Part shown: piece after piece, positions 1 to 11,791 of the stretch
How the letters are laid out: each line of letters begins with the position of its first letter
How positions within the stretch are numbered: the first letter of the stretch is position 1
Source: Alnus glutinosa
Lineage: Eukaryota > Streptophyta > Magnoliopsida > Fagales > Betulaceae
Direction of reading: 5' to 3'
Length of the DNA stretch: 64,000 nucleotides
NCBI RefSeq assembly: GCF_958979055.1
Contig: NC_084891.1
Span: 21,764,001 to 21,828,000 of the forward strand
The notes under the pieces: model-generated
Database searches by the model: none
Seen by the model: only the letters and a program-made list of their open reading frames with translations
Told to the model about the DNA's origin: nothing
Made by a program: the position numbers and the translations under genes

Positions 1-430
1 TACCCAACATCTTAAGCTATATGTGAAATGTATGCACTTCAAACATCACAATATCCTTCTAATTACCGTCCTTGTCATGTACCATCACTCTGGCTTAAAT
101 TAGGATTCATAACAATTATCTGCCCGAATTGCTAGCAATTTGAACAGGTAATGTGAAAGACCCTATATGAAACCCACTTTCCTAAATAAATTGTGAATAC
201 TTGGCCATCTACCCAATTAGATGGATTTCATCTAAAGTCTCACACTACCTACTCAAATCGTTATCAATTCGAATCGGTAATTGCCATGGATCCATATTGT
301 TTTGGCTCCAAGCGAACCCCAAGCTAGCCTAAATGGAAGGGAAACCCTTTTCTGCCACTTCAGAACTTCTACAGGCGTTTTCCTTATTTATGATCACTAA
401 AAGCAGCTCTTGCTCTAACCCTCTTCTGTA
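1..430. other. Sequence downstream of the LHC-like gene
   Basis: No gene was recognised. This is AT-rich sequence just past the proposed last exon of the minus-strand LHC-like gene. If that exon is wrong, the true 3' end could lie here or before the window. Confidence 0.3.
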
Positions 431-3400
431 TTAAGCAACCAACAAAATCCAACTCCACCCAGCAAACTCCATATAAACAAAGAAGCTTGCTACCCATCCT
501 AGCTTCAAACCTTTAAGATGACTTCCCACTACAATTTCATAATTTACATTTGTATTTCATGGTAGAGCCAACACATAACCGGGTCCCTCTTGGTCCAAAA
601 AGAAGAGTATCTAAAGAATATATAGGAACCATAATGGTGAATCAAGCTGGGTGATAGCAACGTGACTAACAAGTAGGACCTAAAAGCAAATATTCATAAT
701 AGATCATTTTCTCATTACTTCCAAAATAAGATAAATTGAGAAGGAACCGCATGATCATCAAACCTTATCCGGCTTGGGTAGATTCCATGCCGTACATGCC
801 AGGGTTATCTCAGCCGGACTGACTCTGTAACCGAACAGTAGACATCATTACAACAAATTATGACTAACATGTTCTATATCGAGGATTTCTGACAATATTC
901 TTACACATTAATGGGATCTTATTACAGAGGGAAGCAGAAAGATTTTTCACAGTGTAATGAGTAGCCACTGAAATAAAACAGTACAAGATTGTGCGCAGAA
1001 GCAACATTAACTTGAAAGATCTAACAGATTCAGTTTCATAGAGTGATCAGACAATCAATCTGCAATTCCTCAAACTTTACTCCTATTGCACCAAAAAATT
1101 GACTATGGCACTCCAGTATCCAGCCAACTGAAAGATAAAAGGGTTAATCATATATCTAGTAACTCAAAAGATCCAATTATTTTAAGGAAGAAGCCACCCA
1201 TTAACCAAATTCAAATTATTGTTTTTGCGTATGAGAGAGACCACATTCATGTGCACACAGAGAGAGGCCACATACATGTGCAAAGCAAATTTACCTGTGT
1301 CAGAATACTTTTTCCGGTGTGACCTTCAATGACCAAGCCTGCTGTGAGACCAATCATTGCCCATGCTCCATTAATTGCTTCAATTTGACGTTTTCTCTGT
1401 AATCACAACATAGTTCCAGCCAGGCTGATAAGTAACTTGAAGTATAGTAGTTACTTATGAACAAAAATGCCCATGCTTATGGCATCATCCAATATATTTT
1501 GCATTTGGGGACTGTTAGATAGTAGTTTGATTTTCTATGCTAATCTTATCTAGCTGTTTTAGCAGTCTATCTTGTTTAGGAGTTGTGATAAACTGTTTCT
1601 TGTTGATAGCCATTGTGTTAATCTTGAACTGTAATCTCCTCTATAAATAATGAGTATCTATATAAGATATTAGCCAACCATTTATTTTCTCAACATGGTA
1701 GTAGAGCATTCTTAAAAAATAATAAATAATAAACAAATCATTTTTGGCCACCATTCACCCTTGCCCCCGCTCCTTTTCCTTTCTACCCATAAACATCCAC
1801 GCCTCCATTCTTCTTCCCTTCTACTCACAGACACCCATGCTTTATTTCCTTCTCATCTCTCCATGTTTGGCAAAGTGAGAGACTGAATTTTCTTCTTTCA
1901 ATTCCCTCTCTTCCAAACGAGATTATCAGATGGTCTCGGTTGAAATTTTTTGTCTATCATTGATGGTTTTGAGTTTATGGTGGTTTAGACAGCAGATCTG
2001 TAACACAGCAGCTGTGGCGGTCGATTGGGGTTGTCAGTCTTGTCTGTGGTGTTTTTCGGTGAGTTGCTGCTGTGGTTGGCGATTGTGTCTCTGTTTCTAG
2101 TGGTTCTGGTGGTGTCACCCTTTCTTGTTGTTGTCCATTTCATCCATGGTGTTTTCTTGGGGTGGTGTTGCTAAGCTCTTTATGATCGCTGTGGTCGCAG
2201 AGGTTGGCAATGTTTGGTGTTAAATACTACTTGTTTCAAAAACTTATGCTGATAGAAAAATATGAATTTAATAATTTAATTAATATTCCAACACTCCTCA
2301 CATGTGAGCTCAAACTCCCCATCAACAAGTAAGGCCTAACATGTGAAATATTTAACTAAAATAAGGGGTGAATTGTAGAGTCAATGTTCAAATTCATGAC
2401 CTCTGCTCTAATATCATGTTAAATAACCACTTGTCCCAAGAACTTAAACAGATAGGAATGAGTGAAGTTAATATTTTAATTAATATTTCAATACCCCCCT
2501 CACATGTGAGCTCACACTCTTACTCAACAAGTGAAGCCTAGCATGTAAAAACATTTAACTAAAGTGGGGGATGAATTGTAGAGTCAGGGTTCAAGCTCAT
2601 GACTTTTGCTCTGATACCATAATTAAAATATGTGAGGAACTTAATCAACCACCCACTACCATAGACATTAGATAGATGGAAAAATAGCGTGATAACATGC
2701 ATGTCAAACCATTTTTTCTTGCTAACAGGTAGTTCTTGCTACCTTATATGAATGTGGTCGTGGTGGTCATAGTAATCATAGTGGAAACGGTGGTAGAGGC
2801 TGTGGGAGAGATTCAGGGGGAGGACAAGGTGGATGTAGTCGGGGTTCCAAACGTTATACTCATTGTGGTGTATGTGGACATATAATCGATTATTGCTGGG
2901 ACTTACATGGTAAACCAACTGCCAATCAAGTGTCCTTTACTGAGCAATCAAACCAATAGGCCTCATAAGTTTTTGGTGGACATGATCTTATTGTCTTGAA
3001 AAAGGAGGATATCGACAAATTCTTTAGTCAATACCAAAATCAGCCATCTTCTTCCACCATCGTTCTTGCAAAAACAGGTAATGCATCCTCTTCAAATTCA
3101 TCGATCATTGATTCTGGAGCTGCTGATCATCTGACAGGTAATCCCAATATCTTTACTTCTTGGAATCAATTATCACAAAAATTGTTAGGCTTATGGCTGT
3201 TCTCAACTTGTCTTAGGTGAAGGAACAACAAATGTTTTGCTTAATGTTTCCCTCTTATTTGTTCCCAAATTTCCAGTTAATTTGGTTTTCGTCAACAAAC
3301 TCACAAAGCTCTTAGATTGTTCTGTTACATTTTTTGCTCACTATTGTGTCTTTAAGGATCTAAAGATGAAGAAGATGATTGGTGGAGGTCATGAAATGAA

Positions 3401-6400
3401 TAGCCTATACTACATAAATGTTGCACCTGAAATTCAAGTGTTCCATTCTTCCTCTAGTCTCAATCCATTCCAGTGGCATTGCCACCAATTTCCATTCTTC
3501 CTCTAGTCTCAATCCATTCCAGTGGCATTGCCACCTTGGTCACCCTTCTGTACGTGTCTTGCGTCAATTAGTCACCATTATTCCTCTATTCTCCTTGTGG
3601 TATATGTAGATGATATTGTTTTTTTTTTTTTTTTTTTTTGATAAGTAAGAGAAATATCATTAAAAAGCACAAAACGCAATCAAAAGTATACAAGAAAGGC
3701 ATCAAGAGGAAGAAGAAAACAAAACAAGGAAATTATTAAAACTAAACACTAAAGGTGAGAGGTACACAACCGACCAAGAGTACAAAGAATGAAAAAAAAA
3801 AGAAGAAATGAGTTCCTCAATAGTTCTTTCTTTGTCCTCGAACTGTCTATCATTGCGTTCCCTCCACAAGCACCACAAAAGGCAACAAGGGACCATCTTC
3901 CACACGACCGCACTCCGCGAGCGACCACCCGTCCACCAGCAAGCGAATAAATCTTCCACCCGAAGAGGCATAACCCAAGATAAACTGAAGCGACTAAAAA
4001 TGGCGTTCCATAGAGCACATGCAACCTCGCAATGAAGAAGAAGGTGGTCCACCGACTCTCCATTCAATTTGCACATACAACATCTATCAATCAGAATAAC
4101 ACCCTTCTTTCTGAGATTGTCCAAGGTGAGGATCTTCCCTTGCGCTGCCGTCCAAGCAAAAAAAGCCACTTTCAAAGGAACCTTGGTCCGCCAAATACTT
4201 TTCCAAGGAAAATGAATAGCCTCTTTGCAAGTAAGAGCCTTATAGAAAGATCTAACATCAAATTTCCCTTTGTGAGAAGGAAACCACCAGAGCTGGTCAT
4301 CCCCATCACAATCCACTATGGTAGAGTACAGCAAAGAGAAAAAGGAGGCCAATACATCCACCTCCCAGTCATGTGCCGCTCGAAAGAAGCTAACATCCCA
4401 TTGTTATTATTGGAGATGATTCAAAAGTCATTGCCCAATGGAAACAATTTTTGCAGCAACAATTTCATACAAAGGATTTGGGCTAACTTTGATATTTTCT
4501 AAGTATTAAAGTTGCTAGATCTCGGACAGGTATCAACTTATCTCAAAGAAAGTATGTACTTGATTTGTTAGAAGAGACAGGTCCTTTGGGTGCTTGTCCC
4601 GTTGAGGTTCCGATGGATCCAAATAAAAAATAAAAAATACTAAAGGATAAAGGGGAATTATTTGAAGATCCTGACAGATATCATCGTCTAGTTGGAAAGT
4701 TGAACTTTTTACTATCACCAGACCAGATATTTCATATGCAGTTAGTGTTGTTAACCAGTTCTTGGAGGCTCATCGAGTTTCACATTGGGAAGCTGTTACT
4801 TGCATTATACGATATTTGAAGAGAGCCTTGAGTCTTGGGATACTGTATAGACTCGGTGGACATCGCAGGGTAGAAGGCTTTACTGATGCAAATTGGGCAT
4901 TTTCTCCTTTAGATAGACGGTCTACTACAAGATATTGTACGTTCTTAGGTGGTAATCTTGTAACTTCTAAGAGTAAGAAACAGACAAGCGTGACGTGATC
5001 TGGTGTTGAAGCAGAATACAAGACAATGACTCATACTGCTAGTGAGTTAACATGGTTAAGACATTTTCTTCAGGAAATTGGGTTCTCAGGCCCTACTCCT
5101 ATCCCATTATTTAGTGATAATCAGGTTGCTTTACATATTGCATCTAAGCTAGTTTTTCATGAGACCAAACATATTGAGGTTGATTGTCATTCCATCCGAG
5201 ACAAAATACTTAATTGAGACATATCTACACCATTTGTGAAGTCTAGAGGCCAATTAGCTGATATGTTTACAAAATCGTTATGTTATAACCAGTTAGAGTT
5301 TATTTGTTTCAAGCTGCGTTTATATGATAAATATGCTCCAGCTTGAGGAGTATTAGAAGAGTTGGTTAGGGTTTGTGGATATTTTCATCATTGTTGTATG
5401 TTTCAAAACCTACAGAATAAGATGTGTGAGGTAAGCAACATACGTGAAAGGAGCCTCCTCTTTCTCTCTAATGCTTTTCATGCAAACTTCACAACAATTG
5501 GCATTGTGTTAATCTTGAAGTGTAATCTCTCCTCTATAAATAATAAATGAAAGTGTGGGTGATATAAGATATTAGCCCACCATTTATTTTCTCAACAGGG
5601 CCAAAACGAAAAAAAGGAATTGACAAGCATTCCTCTTTTCTTACCAAGAAAATTCATGATTCTCTAAAGATAAAACATGTAACATAGGAAATAAGCCACA
5701 AATGCATGTCCTAAATGGGACTTCCAAGGTCCCTGCAAATATTTATGTTAAGACCAAAAATCCATAAGATATTCATCCACACCAACAGCTTGTGGTATCA
5801 AAGAGTATGCTAGACAAGTCAATTCATAGTCAATATCTTCACCAAAGATGAAATGTCCTTCACCTTGAATTTCTCTTTAGCTTCAATCTCTTGCATTTGC
5901 TTGGCAGCCAACCGCTTGGCTTCCAAAGGATCAACCATAATCACTTGTTTGATTAAACCTATGTTCCCTGAAGACGCCTGTACATTTATTTATTTATTTT
6001 GGTGAGAGTACAACCAATATGGACAAGAAGCATAGGATAAGGAGCAGACATTGATTTTATTGGTACGGGCTGCATATTTATTTATTTATTTACACAAATA
6101 GAAATTTAATACATAAGCAACTCTTCTTAACATGAGATGGAACTTGATCGAGCAAAAAAGGCAGTTAAAGAAAAAGAAAGTACAAACAAAATAGAAAAAA
6201 GGGTGTAAATTGCAACTTCATTGAATCTCAGTCATTAAGATTGTATCAAAAATTTCATTCAAAAGATGAAATGTACACACAGTTGAGCAAAAGTACACCA
6301 TTCTGGTTCTCAGATGGGAAACATGATCCGGGAATACGAGAGGAGTCAATTTATTGATCACCATGCTTGTATCTTACGAAAATTTGAGCAGCAATATAGA

Positions 6401-7768
6401 GAAATTTAGAGAAGAGAAATAACTGAAATGTATCTCAAATGGGAAAAAAGAAGTAAGATAATTTGCCACTACAACTGCAAAAGGTAGATCGCATGAACTA
6501 AATAGATCACCCAATGCTTACCAAACATCATGTCTATAACTATTTGTGGCTTGAATCACTTGAAGATGACTCCATTAAGTATGTACCATAAACCAAGCAA
6601 TTAGAAAAAGAATCATCTAACACCCATCCAGAGTCTAAAAATTTTGCTCCCACTATGCACTAATTTCATCACCAACGACATACCTACAAAACCTTTGATC
6701 ATATTCAAACCAAACATATTGGCATTATACATGCGGAAGCCTTGGATTAATGCGTACATTAGGTTTGGCCAAGATTTGAAATGCTTGGCCTCTGGTTCGG
6801 TTGATGACCATGCTTGCTTCTTGGTCTCTTTTCCATCCCCACCTGAGAAAAAAAATGTAGTTAAAAAGGATATCAAAAAATAAATAATGCAAAATAGTTA
6901 GGAAATGCTCGGGCTTTTAACCCTCTAAATCAGTTAAGATGGAGAAATGAGACTTATCAAATTCATTTGAGTTATGGGGACAGATTCCTTTTCAAAGGCC
7001 GCATGACCATTTGACTAAATAGGTAATTAATCAATCAATTATTTTTATGCTCTTCCCCATTCTAAGTTCAATTCTACTCTCTCTCTCTCTCTCTCTGTGT
7101 GAAAAGCATGGCTCTTTTTGATCAGCCATAAGTAGGCCATTGCATGAAATATTCCAATTACATCTGAAACTGTATATCAATAACAAATAATTAAACAGTG
7201 AAACTAAATTACGGCCAGAGGACCAAAATAGGCCAATACGATGCTTCCATCTGCTTTTTCTAAATATTATTTCAATAAATTTCCTAGCAACCAAAAGACA
7301 GAAAAAGTTTAAGAAATAAACAGTGGAGTCCACTTCTTAGATATATGAATAAATGGGTATGTGAATTCAAAGGACAAGCATTTTTGAAGAGTATGTATCA
7401 ATTAAATCATAATTTGCTCAGCAACCAAACAGATGGGTAGAGAAAATTTTATTAAAAGAAGAAAGAAACCCACTTATTAAAGCAGATAAAAAAGTGGGTA
7501 TGTGAGATTCAAGATTTAACATAAAAAAAGACTAAATATTTCTTTTTATCTTCAATATCTTTCTCAGCAAACAAACGACGGTGAAGAAAATCTGAAAAAA
7601 GAAAAAAAAGAAAACCAGGTGTCGGAGTGACATGGAGAAGTGAGTATGTGAGAATAACGATTGGACTTACTTGGGGAGAGTTGCCGGGCTGTGGTGGTTG
7701 GAAAGGGATGAGTACTCAGAGAAAAGGAGGAGGCCTCCCCTGATGAGTGGCAGAGATGTGGATGCCAT
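431..7768 (-). CDS. LHC-motif (light-harvesting-like, one-helix type) chloroplast protein, five exons
   Basis: Small plastid protein with one chlorophyll-binding-type helix, probably in the thylakoid membrane. Exons on the minus strand are 7671-7768, 6731-6842, 5864-5977, 1295-1396 and, less surely, 431-466; all have GT-AG introns and compatible phases and give about 153 residues. Exon 1 starts MASTSLPLIRGG and resembles a transit peptide. Exon 3 carries VDPLEAKRLAAKQMQEIEAK, a charged stretch. Exon 4 carries EAINGAWAMIGLTAGLVIE, the LHC/ELIP/OHP-like helix. The Glu and Asn ligand positions are present, but the usual Arg of ExxNxR is Ala. The last exon (FAGWSWILLVA, then stop) was chosen because the acceptor, phase and an early stop all fit. 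Intron 3 (4.5 kb) contains a copia fossil in the opposite orientation. I recognise the helix family but not the exact orthologue. Confidence 0.78.
1513..1695 (+). repeat. 5' LTR of the copia fossil
   Basis: Starts TGTTAGATAG and ends TCTCAACA. It contains a CTCTATAAATAA TATA-like promoter stretch that is also found in the 3' LTR, and a primer-binding-site-like sequence follows directly. Confidence 0.75.
2218..2619 (+). repeat. Two back-to-back ~200-bp LTR-like units (TGTTAAAT...ATACCA)
   Basis: Unit 1 is 2218-2416 and unit 2 is 2417-2619. Each starts TGTTAAATA and ends with an ATATCA/ATACCA-type CA end. Between these are shared blocks (CTCACATGTGAGCTCA, AACAAGT, ATTTAACTAAA, GAATTGTAGAGTCA). 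TG...CA termini and direct head-to-tail repetition suggest a small LTR-type (TRIM-like) relic nested in the copia leader. No coding capacity is seen. Confidence 0.6.
3621..4399 (-). mobile_element. 5'-truncated plant L1-type LINE (zf-RVT 3' end) inside the copia fossil
   Basis: On the minus strand a 219-residue frame (3702-4361) reads like the C-terminal zinc-binding reverse-transcriptase-associated domain of plant non-LTR elements. It has the WRTKVPLKVAFFAW block, then CCMCKLNGESVDHLLLHC, then LWCLWRERNDR. The plus strand begins with about 20 T's, the reverse of a poly(A) tail. The insertion is flanked by ATTGTT at 3615-3620 and 4400-4405, a short target duplication. Upstream ORF1, endonuclease and RT are missing, as expected for 5' truncation. 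It interrupts the RT region of the copia relic, so it is the younger of the two. Confidence 0.82.
5351..5597 (+). repeat. 3' LTR of the copia fossil
   Basis: Its 3' half matches the 5' LTR (GGCATTGTGTTAATCTTGAA, then TCTCCTCTATAAATAA, then the TTTCTCAACA end). A purine tract after CAGCTTGAG precedes it. Confidence 0.72.
5598..5863. other. 3' part of intron 3 next to exon 3 (no gene)
   Basis: AT-rich intron sequence between the copia 3' end and exon 3 of the LHC-like gene. Nothing else recognised. Confidence 0.4.
5978..7670. other. Introns 1 and 2 of the LHC-like gene
   Basis: Apart from exon 2 (6731-6842) this is AT-rich intron sequence with a short (CT)n run at about 7079-7096 and TTTA repeats near 5985 and 6080. 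No other gene recognised. Confidence 0.4.
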
Positions 7769-7832
7769 CTACAGTCTTGAGATCCGTACGTACTCCTACT
7801 GTTTTAAAACAATTGGGTCAAAAAAATTTTAT

Positions 7833-8183
7833 GGATAATTGCACAATTAGTCCTTGAGATTAACTTAAATTACGATTTATTCATTGTGGTACAAAAAGTT
7901 TATGGAGGATCCTTGTGGTAAACTATAATTACGAATCACCCTCTGAACCTGTTTTCCATCTGCAAAATTGCATCATTGGTCATTTTTTCAGTTAATTGCA
8001 CCACGTCACTAAAATTGCACCAATAGGTATGACATGGCAAATTAACGGAATCTGTTTTTTGTATGGAGTAATTTATAATTATAGTTTACCAAAATGACCC
8101 TCCATGAGCTTTTTGTACCATAGGTCTATGGGGCATGATTCGTAATTTAGGTCAACCCGAATGATTAATAGTGTAATTATCCC
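7833..8183. mobile_element. MULE-type foldback MITE, family member 1
   Basis: Left end GGATAATTGCACAATTAGTC and right end ATTAATAGTGTAATTATCCC are inverted repeats. A second inverted block follows on each side (GTGGTAAACTATAATTACGA with its partner TTTATAATTATAGTTTACCA). Flanking 9-mers AAATTTTAT and AACTTTTAA are a plausible decayed 9-bp target duplication, as in Mutator-like elements. It carries no ORF. Three related copies lie further right (about 42986, 45668 and 52923). Confidence 0.7.
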
Positions 8184-9517
8184 AACTTTTAATAGAAACT
8201 TCCTAAAATAAATAAATAACATTTCTCGCAAATTACTTTAGCAACTATTTTTAAAAAAAAAAAAAAAAGAAAAAGAAAAAGAAAAAAACATCTTATACAT
8301 TAAAAAGAAAATGGTTACAAGCAACAACAACGAAAAAGATCAGTAGGGATGGACTCTCCAATAATAAACTCAAACTAATAAAAAAGTGCTAGATATGTAA
8401 ACAATAAACAAGAAATGTGTGTTTTTATGACCACATAGAGGTCATAAAAATGTTTGCATCCTCTATACCTTGGACACTTAAAATTTTGAATTGACAATAT
8501 ATCATTTATCTAAAAGTTTTGAGATATTTAATAAACATTTATTAGTACACTATTTTGGAGGGCACATGCTTGATTCCATAGGTTTGGGAATCCCACATGT
8601 ATGTTTGGTAAACGACATAGTAGAATTTTTATTTGAATAGTATTAAGAAGTGATTTATATGATATAAAGTAGCAAAAAGTTTAGAATTTTTTTGTATGGA
8701 AAAGTGAAAAAGTTATATTTTTAATGGATTTTTTTGTTTAAACAATAATAAAAAGTGAATGATATAATATAAAAAATATGAATGTTTTTAGTTTGACTTT
8801 TTTTAAAAAAAAATTGAAATGATTTGTCCAACGGTGCATGTGTTATGTTGGGAAATATTCTTAACAGTTAATAAATGAGCTTATTTGTTAATTGCAAGCC
8901 CATCTATTAACATTAATTTTAAGAGAGGCCTGCTACTCAACTTATTGGACAATAAGTCAAAGCCCAAGCACATCCAAGAACAACGTGCAATAAGCCAGGT
9001 AGATGTCAAATCCCGAGATACCCGAGAGTATCTCAAAGATGCCACGACCCCGAGAATATCTCAGAGACACCACGACCCTAGGATACTTGGGAGTATTACG
9101 AGCGTGATAGTCCCACGATGCCAAAGTTGGAGGGATTTCGGATATCTCGAGATCCCCTCTCAAGATTAGAGAATCAGTTCCCTCCATATCCAAAGGGAAC
9201 AGTTGAAATCCAATGGATCATCATGATTGATATGTTATAATACTTTTAAATTGAATGCTCAATTCCGTTAGTGACTATTAACTAAATTTTATAAGTTACA
9301 AGGTTTATGGCTTAGATATTCTGTATGATAATCTTATTAACACACCTAAATCATATTCAATATAACTTAAATGCTACATGTATATAAGGAATAATATGAA
9401 CATGTATACAATGATATGCCCAATATTCTCATAAAATTCAGAAAATAAACAAATTTGTTTAATAAAAAAATGTCATAAAAAAAAAAAAAGAAGAGAAAAC
9501 CTACAATCTAAACCTAA
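8184..9517. other. AT-rich intergenic sequence with an unassigned repeat-like patch
   Basis: Mostly AT-rich with A-runs near 8250 and 9478. At 8990-9175 there are imperfect repeats of CGAGA(A/G)TATCTCAGAGA type with CCACGACCC, resembling noncoding parts of an LTR element. I could not define its ends and see no gene. Confidence 0.3.
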
Positions 9518-10350
9518 TGCAAAACACCACTTTTATAGCCTCTAGTAAAACATTGACACGTTGGCTAAAAACACCAAATTGAATGGTGTGGAAAACACAT
9601 GATTTTAAGCCTAAAAACTCTCTCATTCTTCTCTCTAATTGCCATCTCTCTCATTCTCTCTCTTGTCGCCGGATCTGAATCTCTCTCTGTCGTTCATCTC
9701 TCTTTCCCTCGCCCAATCTCTGTCTCGATCAGTCGATGGCGCACGGAGGACCAGTTGATCACCGGCAACAAAGATGAAATTTTGGGTGCAAGCAGGGACA
9801 CCACTTCATGTGCGATGGTCGATTGCAGTGTGGGGAGGGGTTTATAGGTTTATGTTTGTGGGTTTTGCGATTTAGGTATCACGGTGGCTGGGATTTAGGT
9901 ATTGGCAGTGGTTGTGGAACGATTGTTGGTTGTTTGGGATTTTCTAATGGGGTTTCTTTTTGGGTTTGGGTATTTATTTGATTTGTTTGGATTTGGGGGT
10001 GATGGAATGATTGGCAGATTGCAGGCTTGGTTGTTCGTTGATGGTGGCTTGGATGGGTCGTATGGTCGTATTGGGAGTGGTTGGGTGTTGATTTCCTTTG
10101 ATTGTTGAATGGCAGTGGTTGCCGGATGGGTCGTATAGGATTGGGTATCACAATGGGGTGGTTTGGTGGACTGGGTGTGGCTGTTGACGATGCAGATTGC
10201 CGGAAGACCGGCTGGGGCGGAGTGGGGATGAGAAAGTGATCGATGGATTGGTTTGGCCAAAAGATTCGGTGTTTTCATTCTATTATTTTGTATAGTGTTT
10301 TTTCCAATGTGTCGAATTTTGACCGGAGGCTATAAATGTGGTGTTTTACA
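9518..10350. mobile_element. Non-autonomous DNA element with ~47-bp terminal inverted repeats
   Basis: The left end begins TGCAAAACACCACTTTTATA and the reverse complement of the right end reads TGTAAAACACCACATTTATA. The pairing continues through TAGCCTC and ACACGTTGG / ACACATTGG. Internal sequence is GT-rich with no recognised domain. Reading frames inside look like chance. No clear target duplication was found, so the superfamily is uncertain (TIR-MULE is a guess). Confidence 0.6.
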
Positions 10351-10402
10351 GTCCATCCGTATAATAGGGGCTCTCAAAAACAACTTTGACTTTTAGGGCA
10401 TA

Positions 10403-10845
10403 AATCCTAACAAACAGAAGTTCATCAATGTGGTTTAGAAAGTTTGGTCAAACGAGATTGGAACTGATATCATCTGGTCCCTTTCCAAGGATGTGAGTCT
10501 TGTGCTAATGGAGATTGGCCGTTGGATCGATGCTTCCTTCGTTACTTAGATCAATGACTTTCAGTGGTTCTTCTAGTGGAGCAATTAGGTTGGGTTTTGC
10601 TGCAGGAACCTCATAGATGAGCTCTATGAGACCAATGCATATTGGTCCCTTATCTTGCTAAATAGAACCACTCATACAGAGATAAGATTTGAGATCTTCT
10701 ATGGTGGTGGTAATTGATTTTCCACCAATGGCATCCCTCAGGAGTTTTACTACTCTATCATATTTCCAGACTTATCTTATGACTCCATGATTTCTAGACT
10801 TAAATATGCATCCCTGAAATTTAAGACATGGTTTGTATTATTTTA
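10403..10845 (+). pseudogene. Decayed coding remnant, unrecognised
   Basis: One plus-strand frame gives a long protein-like sequence interrupted by five stops (blocks such as KVWSNEIGTDIIWSLSKDV, RNLIDELYETNAYWSLIL and EFYYSIIFPDLSYDSMISRL). The composition looks like a real protein rather than noise, and several stops replace plausible Gln codons. I do not recognise the family. It could be a host pseudogene or part of a transposon. Confidence 0.3.
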
Positions 10846-11013
10846 ATGACATAGCTCATCTATTCGGTTTGTGACCGTACTGATGGTAGATTTGATGATA
10901 TCATTAAGTTATGATATGATCATGATTTAAGTTATATTAGGGTTTGGTAGCTGCTTTGGTAATTATTATTATGAATTCAGTCTTATTGCTATTGTTGTTG
11001 TCAAAAGAAAGAA

Positions 11014-11548
11014 GGTCTCGTTTGGTTTGCTGAATAGACCCCCGAAATGGAATGACTATTCCTATGGAATAATTATTCTTATGTTTTGTAGGTATCTATT
11101 CCTTGGAATAGTTATTCCCATTGGAATACATATTCCCTTACGAAGAGAAATACCTATTCCTCTAAAAAATGAGAGGAATAGCTATTCCAATGGGAATATA
11201 TAGACTAGATTTTCCAGAAGAAAAAAAAACTACTATTATTTTTTATTTTCTTTCAATTTTTTTTTTCAAAAAAGGGAAAAAAACGAAACCCCACCCCCCC
11301 TTAACAATGGTTGGCCAACCATCCCATGGGTGGTCGGTCAGCCACATATGGCTCCGGGGGTGGTCGCACCACCCCCGGGACGCCTAGTGGTGGACTCCCG
11401 AGGCGTTCCAGGGGTGGTGCGACCACCCCTAGGGTGATTTGGGGGAGGCACAGGCCACCCCCGAATGGGCTTGGGGGGTGGCCGACCACCCATTGTGGTG
11501 GTTGGCCACCCTATAGTTTTCAAATTTTTTTTTTTTTTTTTTTAAAAA

Positions 11549-11630
<82 letters not shown>

Positions 11631-11791
11631 GGGTTTTTTTTAAAGTAATTTTGATTGTATTCCAATTAATGTATATGAATTGTTACCAAACTAAAGATTA
11701 AGAATAACCATTCTATTCCACTATCTTCTATTTCTAGGAATAGCTATTCATTTTCCTAATGGAATAGTCATTCCGCAAACCAAACGAGGCC
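11014..11791. mobile_element. Tourist-like (PIF/Harbinger) MITE, member 1, with GC-rich core and (AT)n
   Basis: The left end is GGTCTCGTTTGGTTTGC and the reverse complement of the right end is GGCCTCGTTTGGTTTGC. Inner arms repeat GGAATAGCTATTCC-type motifs. The flanks are GAA and TAA, consistent with a decayed TAA target duplication. The core at about 11290-11515 is very GC-rich and partly palindromic (GGTTGGCCAACC, GTGGTCGCACCACCCC), followed by T-runs and a ~70-bp (AT)n. It has no transposase. Confidence 0.72.

Larger units (their letters stand above)
1513..5597 (+). mobile_element. Ty1/copia LTR retrotransposon fossil in intron 3 of the LHC-like gene
   Basis: The 5' LTR is about 1513-1695 and the 3' LTR about 5351-5597. 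Both end in the same TATTTTCTCAACA-like sequence. A primer-binding site resembling the usual initiator-Met tRNA type (TGGTAGTAGAGC) follows the 5' LTR, and a short purine tract precedes the 3' LTR. The flanks GGGAC and GGGCC look like a decayed 5-bp target duplication. Recognisable parts in order are a gag zinc knuckle (about 2870), a protease region (about 3110), a pre-integrase motif (about 3470-3560), a reverse-transcriptase piece, and RNase H (about 4870-5215). The element is clearly broken, with many breaks, and is old judging by LTR divergence. A LINE fragment and a pair of LTR-like repeats lie inside it. Confidence 0.85.

Noticed and set aside
8990-9175. CRISPR-like short repeats (CGAGATATCTC type)
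   Set aside because: The repeats are few, irregular and imperfect with no constant spacer length. This is plant nuclear DNA, and they look like LTR-type noncoding repeats.
11429-11665. Open frame of Ile-Tyr repeats
   Set aside because: Translation of an (AT)n microsatellite.
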